Below, piece by piece: positions 56,044-64,000 of a DNA stretch of 64,000 nt. Source of the stretch: Bacillus sp. NEB1478 (GTDB lineage Bacteria > Bacillota > Bacilli > Bacillales > Fictibacillaceae); the NCBI RefSeq assembly GCF_031582965.1, contig NZ_CP134049.1:930001-994000 (forward strand). The letters run 5' to 3'. The translations under genes and the position numbers were made by a program. The notes beneath the pieces were generated by a model. It did no database searches and was not told the DNA's origin. It was given only the letters and a program-made list of their open reading frames with translations. Each line of letters begins with the position of its first letter. Position 1 is the stretch's first letter.

Positions 56044-57219
56044 ATGACAATTTTATTTGGAATACTGGGTATCATATTGATGCTTGCAATCGCTTTTATT
56101 ATGTCAAATGACAAAAAGAATATTAACATTAAAGCGGTTGTTATTATGATGGCAGTACAATTAGGTATTGCTTACTTCATGCTAAATACTTCAATAGGTA
56201 AAACAGTATTGAATAAAATAGTAAACGCATTCAATAAAGTTCTATCTTTTGGTCATGATGGTATCGCATTCGTATTCGGAGATTTAAGTGATAAAAACTA
56301 TTTCTTCATAAATGTACTTATGATGATTGTATTCGTTTCAGCATTGCTTTCAATCTTAACGTATACAAGAATCTTGCCTTTAGCTATTAAATACATTGGT
56401 GGTGCAGTTGCTAAAATCACTGGTCTTCCAAAGATCGAATCTTTCGTAGCTGTAAACTCAATGGTGTTCGGTGATACAACAGCAATCATCTCTGTTAAAT
56501 CACAATTGCACAAACTATCAGCAAACCGTTTATTTGTAGTTGTAACTTCTTCTCTAGTAGCAGTAAGCTGTTCAATCTTAGGTGCTTATATGCAAATGGT
56601 ACCTGCTGAATATGTTTTAGTAGCACTTCCGATTAACGTATTCTCTGGACTTATTCTTTCTTCTATTGTGTCTCCTGTAACTTCGGACGAAGATGAAGAG
56701 ATTGATGTTAAAGAAATGATTCCTGAAAAGTCATTGTTCGAAGCAATTGGAAATGGTGCATTAGATGGAGGTAAAGTTGCCTTAATCGTTGGTGCCATGC
56801 TAATTACTTATATTGGTTTACTTTCAATGGTTAACTTTGCTTTTGATGCAGCATTCGGTATGACGTTCCAAAGAGTATTAGGATATGTTTTTGCGCCTAT
56901 CGCTTTCATTATGGGTATTCCTGCTAATGAAATTGTCCGAGCTGGTTCAGTAATGGGAACTAAAGTTGCGGCTAATGAGTTCGTAGCGATGCTTGACTTC
57001 ATGAAAATGATTCCAAAGATGGATCATAAAACTGTAGGTATTGTTTCATCATTCTTGATTTCATTTGCTAACTTTTCATCAATCGGGATTATCTTAGGTA
57101 CAGTTCAAGCAATCAATGGTGAAAAAGCTTCACTCCTTGCAAAAATGGGCTTAAAAGTATTGTTAGTTGCAACGATGGGTTCTGTATTAACAGGAACAAT
57201 CGTAGGACTATTCTTATAA
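56044..57219 (+). CDS. nupN: Concentrative nucleoside transporter NupN (CNT family)
   Basis: 391 residues, about ten membrane helices. VNSMVFGDTTAIISVKSQL and NEIVRAGSVMGTKVAANEFVA are the CNT nucleoside-binding motifs. It imports nucleosides by proton or sodium symport. Start ATG follows AGGGGG. Corresponds to yutK (nupN) of B. subtilis. Confidence 0.9.
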   Translation: MTILFGILGIILMLAIAFIMSNDKKNINIKAVVIMMAVQLGIAYFMLNTSIGKTVLNKIVNAFNKVLSFGHDGIAFVFGDLSDKNYFFINVLMMIVFVSALLSILTYTRILPLAIKYIGGAVAKITGLPKIESFVAVNSMVFGDTTAIISVKSQLHKLSANRLFVVVTSSLVAVSCSILGAYMQMVPAEYVLVALPINVFSGLILSSIVSPVTSDEDEEIDVKEMIPEKSLFEAIGNGALDGGKVALIVGAMLITYIGLLSMVNFAFDAAFGMTFQRVLGYVFAPIAFIMGIPANEIVRAGSVMGTKVAANEFVAMLDFMKMIPKMDHKTVGIVSSFLISFANFSSIGIILGTVQAINGEKASLLAKMGLKVLLVATMGSVLTGTIVGLFL

Positions 57220-57230
57220 AACTAGATGAA

Positions 57231-57275
57231 GACGACTCAAAAGAGTATTAAACTCTTTGAGTCGTTTTTTGTTGT
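57231..57275 (+). terminator. Terminator after nupN, copy 2 of repeated module
   Basis: ACGACTCAAAAGAGT/ACTCTTTGAGTCGT stem and six T, followed by GTT-TTTTAAAGCCT as at 29029. The two intergenic regions are clearly related for about 80 bases. Confidence 0.88.
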
Positions 57276-57394
57276 TTTAAAGCCTGTTTTTCCATTTTTT
57301 TCTGCTATTTTACTCTAAAAACAATACATAAATGTTAACCAGGGCATCTTATCCTAAAATCCTTTTTGTTTCTAATGTTTTTGAGCCAGCATTT

Positions 57395-57455
57395 GTATTT
57401 AATTCCACGGTAATGACCAATATATCCACGTTAATTACGATAATTTCACGTTAGT
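57395..57455. repeat. Degenerate array, copy of the 29181 array
   Basis: AATTCCACGGTAAT at 57401, ATATCCACGTTAATTACGA at 57422 and AATTTCACGTTAG at 57442 repeat at 20-21 bp and match the units at 29170-29235. Both arrays follow the same terminator module. Confidence 0.65.
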
Positions 57456-57537
57456 CCCAGCAGCCCGTTTTTCCGCAGGAGTGTCGGAGATTTTCTCTGC
57501 AATTTTAACAACGATGTTTAACAGAGTCTAAATAATA

Positions 57538-57578
57538 AAAAAAACCGCCAGGACGAACATTCATCCCAGCGGTTTCAA
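57538..57578. terminator. Terminator between nupN region and ribU
   Basis: AAACCGC/GCGGTTT with inner GG/CC pairing; A-run on the left gives a T-tract for the leftward ribU transcript. Confidence 0.85.
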
Positions 57579-57581
57579 TAT

Positions 57582-58163
57582 TTATGCTTGTTGGCTTCTC
57601 ATCTGCTTCATTACCCATGGCTTTAAACGGGTAAATAGAGCTATAAATAATAATGCAATAATTGTGCTTTTGATTAAATTAAACGGTGTTACCCCTTTTA
57701 ACACAAAGTCAAGCATCATTTGGCTGGACATTTGTTGTGCTCCAAGAAACCAAGTATAGGCAGGCAGGATAATCACATAATTCAAGAATCCCATCATAGT
57801 TGTCATTAAAATAGTACCGGTAATTAATCCAATAGAAAGCTGCTTTACCGTATGTTGTTTCCGGAACATATAAGATACTGGAAGAATGAACAGGGTGCCA
57901 GCGATAAAGTTTGCTAATTCGCCAACAGGTACACCAGTAAAGCTTCCTACAATACCGTAATGAAGCATATTCTTAATCGCCTCAACCATAATCCCTGCAG
58001 CTGGTCCAAAAATAATAGCTGCCAGTAAGGCTGGTACTTCACTAAAATCAATTTTTAAAAATGCCGGCAGTCCTGGAAACGGAAAATCGAGCATCATAAG
58101 CAGATAGGCAATCGTGCTCAACATCGATACAGCTACCATTTGTTTAACTTTTCCCTTTTGCAT
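57582..58163 (-). CDS. ribU: Riboflavin ECF transporter S component RibU
   Basis: 193 residues from ATG 58163 behind GAGGAGAG. Six-helix S component with FLKIDFSEVPALLAA and EAIKNMLHYG, which are conserved in RibU. It binds riboflavin and uses shared EcfA/EcfT subunits. An FMN riboswitch lies directly upstream on the same strand, which fixes the function. Confidence 0.95.
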   Translation of the reverse strand: MQKGKVKQMVAVSMLSTIAYLLMMLDFPFPGLPAFLKIDFSEVPALLAAIIFGPAAGIMVEAIKNMLHYGIVGSFTGVPVGELANFIAGTLFILPVSYMFRKQHTVKQLSIGLITGTILMTTMMGFLNYVIILPAYTWFLGAQQMSSQMMLDFVLKGVTPFNLIKSTIIALLFIALFTRLKPWVMKQMRSQQA

Positions 58164-58227
58164 TGAAATCTCTCCTCTTTTGTCGTGCGCCATCTATGAT
58201 TTCAAATGCGGTACAGGCTATTTCACA

Positions 58228-58266
58228 CAAAAAAACCTTAGTCTCAAATAGAAGAGGACTAAGGGA
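58228..58266 (-). terminator. Expression-platform terminator of the FMN riboswitch
   Basis: On the minus strand CCTTAGTC pairs with GACTAAGG and is followed by seven T or more. It lies between the riboswitch and ribU and would stop transcription when FMN is bound. Confidence 0.88.
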
Positions 58267-58357
58267 GTTTGTTGAAAAACAGCGTATGAAAGAAGCATTT
58301 TTTATTTAAAAATGCACACTCAAACATAAGCTCACTCATTAAGAATGAACCGCTGTA

Positions 58358-58547
58358 CCAACATCTTCTCCCATCCAGACTGTACTGTCGGCTCTGGAGT
58401 TACACCAGATCAGCAAAGAGATGACATCGACGTGATGTCCAGTTTCAACAAAATTGTTTCTACATTTCTCATTCGCTCACGGGCTGATGAAGAGGGAATC
58501 TTCAATTACCGCCGGTCGGGAATTTCACCCTGCCCCGAAGATGGATC
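58358..58547 (-). promoter_or_regulatory. FMN riboswitch (RFN element)
   Basis: On the minus strand the aptamer reads ATCTTCGGGGCAGGGTGAAA, then TTCCCGACCGGCGGT, AGCCCGTGAGC, CTGGTGTAACTCCAGAGCCG and GACAGTACAGTCTGGATGGG, then AGAAGAT. These are the conserved RFN blocks in order. It controls ribU. Confidence 0.96.
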
Positions 58548-58643
58548 GCTATTGTATTTTATTACACCACCTATTATACTTTAAAAAATAAAGAATGTGA
58601 ATAAAAGAGCAATGTCTAACCTTCCAAATAGAGGATGAAACAC

Positions 58644-58886
58644 ATGAAATTAACCTTTGAATATACATGGCCATATGAAAGAATGATGAATGATATCTAT
58701 ATTTTCGAATGCCCGTTTTGCAAAGCTTCCAACGTATTGACGAGCTTTAAAGAAGAACAATTAACTCTTGCTAAAGAAGGAGTTAAACAACGATTAATCA
58801 TGCCTTGTTGTCATGGTAAAATGACGATTTTAAATGCTGACGACGATTATTTTTATACAGATGAAAAACTAAGAGCCCGATCATAA
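58644..58886 (+). CDS. Small zinc-ribbon-like protein
   Basis: 80 residues from ATG 58644. Two Cys pairs, FECPFCKASN and MPCCHGKM, could bind zinc. The first part (KLTFEYTWPYERMMNDIYIF) is beta-rich. It is followed 16 bp later by dapF. No named family recognised. Confidence 0.72.
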   Translation: MKLTFEYTWPYERMMNDIYIFECPFCKASNVLTSFKEEQLTLAKEGVKQRLIMPCCHGKMTILNADDDYFYTDEKLRARS

Positions 58887-58902
58887 GGAGTAAATACCGA
58901 GC

Positions 58903-59766
58903 ATGAAAACTTTGAGATTTACAAAAATGCATGGACTAGGAAATAATTATATCTACGTAAACATGTTTCAAGAAAAAATTCCAGAAGCTGATTTAGCAAG
59001 CCTGGCAATAGCCGTTTCTAATCCATATACCGGGATTGGATCGGATGGAATGATTTTAATTTGTCCTTCTGAAACAGCACCTGTAAAAATGAGGATTTTT
59101 AATAATGATGGTTCTGAAGCAAAAAATTGTGGAAATGGACTCCGTTGTGTTGCAAAGTATGCTTATGAAAACGGCATCGTCAAAGAGACTGAATTCAAGA
59201 TTGAAACGCTCGGTGGTCTGGTTACAGCTAAGCTGATAATAGATGACGAGGATAACGTATCACTAGTTACTGTTAATATGGGTCAGCCCATTTTAAAACC
59301 TGATCAAATTCCTGTTAAAGGGTTCTCAGAGTATGACTCCCTTATTGATGAGACCGTTATATTCGCTGAAAATGAGCTCCAAATGACAGCAGTTTCGATG
59401 GGAAATCCTCATGTGGTCTTTTTTGTAGACAATATTGAAGACGCACCATTACATTCATTAGGTCCCATTATTGAAAAAGATCCGATGTTTCCAGATTGGG
59501 TTAATGCAGAATTTATTGAGATCGTTTCAGCAGAAGAAATGCATTTCCGTGTGTGGGAAAGAGGATCGGGAATCACACAAGCCTGTGGAACAGGAGCTTG
59601 TGCAGCAGCAGTTGCTGCCATATTAAATAAAAAAGCAGAGCGAAATACAGATATCACTGTCCATTTAGCTGGCGGAGACCTGATTATCAATTGGCATTCG
59701 AATGGCGATGTTTATATGACAGGTCCAGCTGAAGTCATTTGTACAGGTGAATTTATCATAAGATAA
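58903..59766 (+). CDS. dapF: Diaminopimelate epimerase DapF
   Basis: 287 residues. The two catalytic Cys lie in NCGNGLRC and [14 protein letters not shown] motifs ([30 protein letters not shown]). It converts LL- to meso-diaminopimelate for lysine and peptidoglycan. Position corresponds to yutL/dapF in B. subtilis. Confidence 0.96.
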   Translation: MKTLRFTKMHGLGNNYIYVNMFQEKIPEADLASLAIAVSNPYTGIGSDGMILICPSETAPVKMRIFNNDGSEAKNCGNGLRCVAKYAYENGIVKETEFKIETLGGLVTAKLIIDDEDNVSLVTVNMGQPILKPDQIPVKGFSEYDSLIDETVIFAENELQMTAVSMGNPHVVFFVDNIEDAPLHSLGPIIEKDPMFPDWVNAEFIEIVSAEEMHFRVWERGSGITQACGTGACAAAVAAILNKKAERNTDITVHLAGGDLIINWHSNGDVYMTGPAEVICTGEFIIR

Positions 59767-59769
59767 AAA

Positions 59770-59806
59770 AGAAAGTGCAGGCCTTTGAGCCTGCACTTTT
59801 TTAATG
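59770..59806. terminator. Terminator between dapF and mqnE
   Basis: AAAGTGCAGGC/GCCTGCACTTT stem with loop CTTTGA, A-run before and T-run after. Confidence 0.9.
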
Positions 59807-59812
59807 ATTTTC

Positions 59813-60910
59813 CTAGTATTTTTGCACGATGTTATAAAACGTATCGCGTTCTACCGGTACTTTATTTGCTGTTTTTATTAAATGAACGAGTTCTTTTCTT
59901 GTAATACCCGCAGATGTTAGTGCGCCTACAGCATGTGAGATTCGTTCTTCGATCAATGTTCCATGAATGTCATCTGAACCAAATGTTAGGGCCATTTGTG
60001 TTAGTTGAACACCGATATTGATCCAATAAGCTTTAATGTGATCAAAATTATCAAGCATCAGACGGCTGATTGCAATAGTTCTCATATCGTCAAATGCAGA
60101 AGTTCTTCTCATTATCCCCATCGATTGTGTTCGAGGCTGCATAGCAAGCGGGATAAATACCATAAAGCCATTTGTTGAATCTTGAAGCTGACGCAATCGA
60201 TCCATGTGGATTAAACGTTCTTCTTTCGTTTCAATCGAACCATAAAGCATCGTAGCGTGTGTTTTAAGTCCAAGACCATGAGCAATTTCATGTGCTTCAA
60301 GCCATTGGTCTGTTGAAGCTTTGTCAGGACTCATTTTTGCACGATAACGTTCTGTTAAGATTTCTGCACCCCCGCCAGGCAATGTGTCTAATCCAGCTTT
60401 GATCAGTTCTTGTAAAACTTCCTTCATCGAGATGCCGGCAATTCTGGAGAAGAATTCAATTTCAGCACCAGTATATGCTTTTACCGTCACTTGCGGAAAA
60501 TGTTTTTTAAGAGTTTTGATTGTATTTAAATAATAGTCAAAAGGAACTTCATGGTTATGTCCGCCAACAATATGGAACTCACGAATGTTGTCATTCCATC
60601 TTTTTTGTACATATTCCAAAAGCTGCTCGTCATTCATTGTATATGCGCCATCTTCACCAGGCTTGCGTTTGAATCCGCAGAAGCTGCAGGTTGCTTCACA
60701 AACATTTGTAGGGTTGATGTACAAATTTTCAATAAAATAGACATGATCGCCATTTTTTTGTTTGTTTACTTCATTTGCAAGACGGGCAATACTTAGTAAA
60801 TCGTCCGTTTCATACAGGAACAAGCCGTCTTCAATCGATAACCGTTCACCGTGCTTAAGTTTCTCAGCAATTGCTTCCATTCTCGTATCTAAAGTTAAAA
60901 TGTTCGCCAT
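59813..60910 (-). CDS. mqnE: Aminofutalosine synthase MqnE (radical SAM)
   Basis: 365 residues from ATG 60910 behind AGGGGG. Radical SAM motif CEATCSFC with GFKRKPGE after it, HIVGGHNHEVPFDYYL and AYTGAEIEFFSRI, LDTLPGGGAEIL typical of MqnE. It makes aminofutalosine in the futalosine route to menaquinone. No other mqn gene is in the window. Confusion with MqnC or FO synthase is possible but less likely. Confidence 0.85.
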   Translation of the reverse strand: MANILTLDTRMEAIAEKLKHGERLSIEDGLFLYETDDLLSIARLANEVNKQKNGDHVYFIENLYINPTNVCEATCSFCGFKRKPGEDGAYTMNDEQLLEYVQKRWNDNIREFHIVGGHNHEVPFDYYLNTIKTLKKHFPQVTVKAYTGAEIEFFSRIAGISMKEVLQELIKAGLDTLPGGGAEILTERYRAKMSPDKASTDQWLEAHEIAHGLGLKTHATMLYGSIETKEERLIHMDRLRQLQDSTNGFMVFIPLAMQPRTQSMGIMRRTSAFDDMRTIAISRLMLDNFDHIKAYWINIGVQLTQMALTFGSDDIHGTLIEERISHAVGALTSAGITRKELVHLIKTANKVPVERDTFYNIVQKY

Positions 60911-61207
60911 TTCTAATCCCCCTAATTTTTCAGTGGTCATTTTAAATGTTAAGCGTAAATCACGCTCTCCTTTTACCATTTTTACACGAATACTATGTAA
61001 AATAGGGAAGTTGCTTTTAAATAAAAATATTACATCATGTTAAGCACCAAAGCGCCTATATCATTATAATCCTTATAGTTAATAAGGACAAGGAAAGTCG
61101 CTTTTTTGATAATATTATCCAAATAATAAATGGTTTATTGTTTGTTAATTGAAATAAATGTAAAATAGGAATATGAAGTTTTAGAATGCAGAGTGGAGTG
61201 ACATGAT

Positions 61208-61387
61208 ATGAAAGCCACATCAGAAGCAAAGAAAATTCAAAATATCGAACAACTGGAATCTTTACGCAATAAAATGATTCAAACAGCTAATACATTTGGG
61301 ATTCATCACCCAATGGTACTTAGTTACAGCAGAAAAATTGATGAAACACATAATACTATTATGAAACTCCAGCAAATGGAGGAATAA
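61208..61387 (+). CDS. Spo0E-like aspartyl-phosphate phosphatase
   Basis: 59 residues from ATG 61208, too short for most gene callers. IEQLESLRNKMIQTANTFGI and LSYSRKIDETHN match the Spo0E family (LR..M......G......L..S..LD), with SRKID in place of the SQELD signature. Such proteins dephosphorylate Spo0A-P and delay sporulation. A weak GGAGTG site lies upstream. Confidence 0.75.
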   Translation: MKATSEAKKIQNIEQLESLRNKMIQTANTFGIHHPMVLSYSRKIDETHNTIMKLQQMEE

Positions 61388-61461
61388 GATTCAGTGAAGC
61401 CTATTTCTTGAGAAGAAACACGGCACAAGATATACTAATATTATAATCCTTATATATACTG

Positions 61462-61575
61462 TCATTACGTATAACTTGTCTACTTGATGATAAACGACGC
61501 AGTGACAAGTTTAAGTTTGAAGTATAAGTGCGACTAAGGCTGATTGATAAATCACCAGCCAAGTTTACTAAAAAG
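61462..61575 (+). promoter_or_regulatory. Structured leader upstream of yutM
   Basis: ACTTGTC/GACAAGT (61474-61510) and GGCTG/CAGCC (61538-61560) form two hairpins in the ~130-base leader after a TATAAT at 61442. No known riboswitch consensus recognised. Confidence 0.4.
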
Positions 61576-61586
61576 GAGTGAACAAA

Positions 61587-61943
61587 ATGATCGTTGAAAT
61601 TACAGAATCAGCAGCCAGTAAAATCAAAGAGATGCTTGCTGCGGAAGAAGACCAAAACCAGTTTCTGCGAGTCGCTGTAAAAGGCGGAGGATGCAGCGGA
61701 TTATCTTATGGACTAGGTTTTGATAGTGATAAAAATGAAAAAGACCAAGAGTTTACGATAGAAGGCATTCAAGTAATCGTGGATGAAGAAAGTGCTAAAG
61801 TATTAAAAGGGACTGTAGTCGATTTCAAACAAAACATGATGGGCGGCGGATTCACCATCACGAATCCAAATGCAATCGCATCATGCGGCTGCGGATCATC
61901 TTTCCGAACAGCAACAAACGCCGGTGCGCCGGAAGAGTGCTAA
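61587..61943 (+). CDS. yutM: A-type Fe-S carrier YutM (HesB/IscA/SufA-like)
   Basis: 118 residues from ATG 61587 behind AAGGAG. The cluster-binding cysteines are Cys36 (GGGCSGL) and Cys100/Cys102 (CGCGSS). It carries [Fe-S] clusters to targets. Another Cys is the last residue. Confidence 0.95.
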   Translation: MIVEITESAASKIKEMLAAEEDQNQFLRVAVKGGGCSGLSYGLGFDSDKNEKDQEFTIEGIQVIVDEESAKVLKGTVVDFKQNMMGGGFTITNPNAIASCGCGSSFRTATNAGAPEEC

Positions 61944-61965
61944 AAAAATCGAATTTAAAAGAGAA

Positions 61966-62020
61966 TGACCCAGAAAGACGCGAATTAGCGGATTTTTTGG
62001 GTCATTCTTTTCTTTTTTTT
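61966..62020 (+). terminator. Terminator after yutM
   Basis: GAATGACCCA/TGGGTCATTC stem followed by TTTTCTTTTTTTT. Same stem family as at 29265. Confidence 0.85.
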
Positions 62021-62048
62021 AGGCTTTTTATAGTTCTTTTATGATGAA

Positions 62049-62165
62049 TTCCTAGATTTTAAAATAATCCAACGAGTTTCGAGCATAATCCAACGGGTTT
62101 TCGCTTTAATCCAACGAGATTTACTATTATTCCAACGGATTTTCCTTAAATACTCCCGAGTTGAC
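62049..62165. repeat. Degenerate array at an exact 21 bp step
   Basis: TCCAACG starts at 62068, 62089, 62110 and 62131 (exactly 21 bp apart), with flanking weaker units TTCCTAG (62049) and CTCCCGAG (62153). It is the least diverged array in the window: unit TCCAACGAGTTTTCGCTTTAA. It lies between convergent transcription units. Confidence 0.8.
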
Positions 62166-62203
62166 AGAAAACGACAAAAGTAGAAGGCTGCCCTCAAATA
62201 AAG

Positions 62204-62243
62204 GGAGGCTGATCCAAAAGTTTATACTTTTGGATCAGCCTCC
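62204..62243. terminator. Perfect 18-bp hairpin, bidirectional terminator
   Basis: GGAGGCTGATCCAAAAGT at 62204-62221 pairs perfectly with ACTTTTGGATCAGCCTCC at 62226-62243 (loop TTAT). It lies directly after the stop of the small minus-strand gene at 62257. Confidence 0.85.
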
Positions 62244-62256
62244 TTAGTTAACGTTT

Positions 62257-62409
62257 TTATTTAAACAGCACGTATACTCCAATTAAATCTGAAAGTATGG
62301 ATGCCCCTATGATTAAGTATTTTTGTTTGCCTGTTTGTTTTAAACCTAATGGCATTAAAACAGTTCCTATAATAAAGAATAATATGCCCAATATCAAGTT
62401 CCATTCCAT
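62257..62409 (-). CDS. Small two-helix membrane protein
   Basis: 50 residues from ATG 62409 behind AAGGAG. Two hydrophobic segments (LILGILFFIIGTVLMPL and YLIIGASILSDLIGVYVLF) joined by a short basic loop. Function unknown. Confidence 0.65.
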   Translation of the reverse strand: MEWNLILGILFFIIGTVLMPLGLKQTGKQKYLIIGASILSDLIGVYVLFK

Positions 62410-62431
62410 AATGGTTAACTCCTTCATAAAT

Positions 62432-62460
62432 GACAAAAATAAAACCCGATGCGCCAACAC
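62432..62460 (-). terminator. Hairpin with T-tract upstream of the small membrane gene
   Basis: On the minus strand ACCCG/CGGGT is followed by TTTATTTTTG. It lies just before the site of the small membrane gene and could be an attenuator or the end of an upstream transcript. Confidence 0.5.
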
Positions 62461-62545
62461 CGGGTAAATGCTTTAAGGTTTCAGCGGCACTTGTCCGCCT
62501 CACAAATGATTGTAACAAACATTGAAAAGATAATCCATATGGAAA

Positions 62546-62719
62546 TTATTCCAATGTATTCTTTTCCAACTCAATTAAAAGTTTTTTAAGACGCGGCAGC
62601 TTCATTTTTGTATCCTCTAGAAAAGATTCATCCGTAATATGCAGTTGTCCTATAATCTGGTTGATCTCATTTAAGCAATCAGCGGCATGCATTTCTTCTT
62701 CCGTAAACTGTCTGTTCAA
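62546..62719 (-). CDS. Small hypothetical helical protein
   Basis: 57 residues from TTG 62719 behind AAAGGAG (8-base spacing). Acidic-basic helical sequence (NRQFTEEEMHAADCLNEINQ, LPRLKKLLIELEKNTLE). No family recognised; follows yumC on the same strand after a terminator. Confidence 0.6.
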   Translation of the reverse strand: MNRQFTEEEMHAADCLNEINQIIGQLHITDESFLEDTKMKLPRLKKLLIELEKNTLE

Positions 62720-62747
62720 TTTATAAACTCCTTTCATTTGTGCAATC

Positions 62748-62777
62748 AAAAAAGCCGGAAATCATCCGGCTTCCTAC
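62748..62777 (-). terminator. Terminator after yumC
   Basis: On the minus strand AGCCGGATGATTTCCGGCT, then TTTTTT. Confidence 0.88.
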
Positions 62778-62791
62778 TATACTACACACGT

Positions 62792-63769
62792 TTAAAACAT
62801 ACTCGTACTATGCATAGGCTGTGTTTTTGCCTTTGGATCAATGTATGTTTTGGCATTGTTTACAGCAGTTGGTGCTTCGCCAAATCCTGAGGCGATTAGT
62901 TTTACTTTCCCATCATAAGAACAAACATCACCAGCTGCGTAGATTCCCTTAATATTCGTTTCCATTCTGGAGTTTACTACGATAGAGTTTTTCTCGATAT
63001 CTAAGCCCCATGTTTTAATCGGTCCGAGAGAAGAGACGAAGCCGTAGTTTACAATTACTGCATCTACTTCAATCGTTTCTTTTAGATCACCATTTTCTAA
63101 AACTACTGCTGATATGTTTTCGCCGTCGCCAATCAGTTCTGTAATCTGATATGGCGTTTTTACAGCTACTTTTGAGTTCATTAATTGTTCAACACTATGT
63201 TCATGAGCGCGGAACTTGTCACGACGGTGTGTTAATGTAACTTCTGGAGCAATTGGCTCTAGCATTAATGACCAATCGAGAGCTGAATCTCCTCCGCCGC
63301 AAACCAAGACTCTTTTCCCAGCAAAAGAGTTAAGATCATCTACAAAATAATGCAGGTTTTTTCCTTCATATTGTTTTGCAGCATCTAATTCTAGACGGCG
63401 CGGCTGGAAAGCGCCAACTCCAGCGGTTATCAATACAGCTTTACTATAATGAACGGTTTTATCCGTTGTAAGTTCAAAGATGTCCTCTGTTTTTGCTACA
63501 TTTTGAACAGATTCTTCTAATACAATAGCAGGATTAAACTGCATCGCTTGTTCTTTTAGATTATTCACAAGATCTTGAGCAAGAACTTTCGGGAAACCTG
63601 CTACATCATATATGTATTTTTCAGGATATAATGCGGAAAGCTGTCCGCCAAGCTGCGGCATACTTTCAATAATCTTGACTTTCATTTGTCGCATTCCGCC
63701 GTAAAAAGCAGCGAACAAACCTGAAGGGCCACCCCCGATAATGGTAATATCATAAACTTCTTTTGACAT
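62792..63769 (-). CDS. yumC: Ferredoxin/flavodoxin-NADP+ reductase YumC
   Basis: 325 residues. FAD site [20 protein letters not shown] site [10 protein letters not shown] and C-terminal [20 protein letters not shown]. Thioredoxin-reductase-like ferredoxin-NADP reductase that lacks the redox CxxC pair. Start ATG 63769 behind AGAGGTGAG. Provides electrons or NADPH balance; essential in B. subtilis. Confidence 0.95.
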   Translation of the reverse strand: MSKEVYDITIIGGGPSGLFAAFYGGMRQMKVKIIESMPQLGGQLSALYPEKYIYDVAGFPKVLAQDLVNNLKEQAMQFNPAIVLEESVQNVAKTEDIFELTTDKTVHYSKAVLITAGVGAFQPRRLELDAAKQYEGKNLHYFVDDLNSFAGKRVLVCGGGDSALDWSLMLEPIAPEVTLTHRRDKFRAHEHSVEQLMNSKVAVKTPYQITELIGDGENISAVVLENGDLKETIEVDAVIVNYGFVSSLGPIKTWGLDIEKNSIVVNSRMETNIKGIYAAGDVCSYDGKVKLIASGFGEAPTAVNNAKTYIDPKAKTQPMHSTSMF

Positions 63770-64000
63770 AAACTTCTCACCTCTTCTGTTTTCTGTGGCT
63801 GATAAACATGTATATGTTCAGACTAAGAACACCTTGCTATCTCTCATTTTAGATTCTTGATAAAGATAAAAAGTCCTTCTTTTCATTAGTATAATTTGAC
63901 AGAAAGACTCACCTTGCAGAATATGAGAAATACCATTAGAAAATATACATAAAAGGCAATTAATCATTATAAATTTGAATACTATCATAACGAAAAAAAG

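Noticed and set aside
58345-58584. 79-residue open frame on the plus strand
   Set aside because: It lies antisense to the FMN riboswitch and reflects conserved RNA, not coding sequence.

Overview
The window is chromosomal DNA of a low-GC, spore-forming Firmicute of the family Bacillaceae. Gene order follows the yun-yut-yum region of Bacillus subtilis (yunF, yunC, yunB, lytH, lipA, yutC-yutH, yutI, yuzD, yutJ, yuzB, nupN, dapF, yutM, yumC). A Fictibacillus or near relative is plausible, but I cannot confirm a genus from sequence alone. Many starts are TTG or GTG behind strong AAGGAGG-type ribosome binding sites, and most genes end in clear Rho-independent terminators. No tRNA, rRNA, insertion sequence, integrase or CRISPR array was seen.

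Layout. (1) 1-870 is the 3' part of sufB. (2) 871 to about 14050 is an accessory catabolic island. It holds an orphan c-di-AMP riboswitch, a sigma-54 activator with a -24/-12 promoter just downstream, a tartrate/D-malate-dehydrogenase-type decarboxylating dehydrogenase, a frameshifted aldehyde dehydrogenase, an SDR, an MFS transporter, a complete ECF vitamin-type transporter (A1, A2, T, S) and two amidase/peptidase genes. The three oxidoreductase types plus hydrolases and ECF transporter match the chemistry of pantothenate to 2-oxoisovalerate degradation; this is an inference. (3) About 14050 to 19635 is a copper island: csoR-copZ-copA, a His-rich anchored protein, a thioredoxin-like ferredoxin and two small genes. 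Both islands are bounded by copies of the sufB 3' end with a terminator (836-915, 14048-14127, 19562-19635), so they look stacked at one insertion hot spot. (4) 19670-28725 is a mixed region: a secreted beta/gamma-crystallin-like protein, amino acid and MHS-type transporters, a secreted phospholipase-D-fold protein, a SAM-I riboswitch before an alpha/beta hydrolase, nfrA and yunF. (5) 28839-42931 is the conserved yun-yut block (thyA-dfrA, yunB, lytH, lipA, a SufR-like regulator and others). (6) 43303-52665 is the arginine operon argCJBD-carAB-argF with an internal ARG box before carA. (7) 52719-63769 is the second conserved block (yutI, yuzD, an LSm-like protein, yutJ, yuzB, nupN, FMN riboswitch-ribU, dapF, mqnE, a Spo0E-like phosphatase, yutM, yumC).

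Iron-sulfur biogenesis recurs across the window: sufB, lipA, yutI, yutM and a SufR-like regulator.

The most unusual non-coding structure is a set of degenerate arrays in gaps between transcription units. Their units diverge in sequence but keep an exact 20 or 21 bp step, about two helical turns (32238, 43035, 54007 and 62068, with looser relatives at 29181 and 57404).
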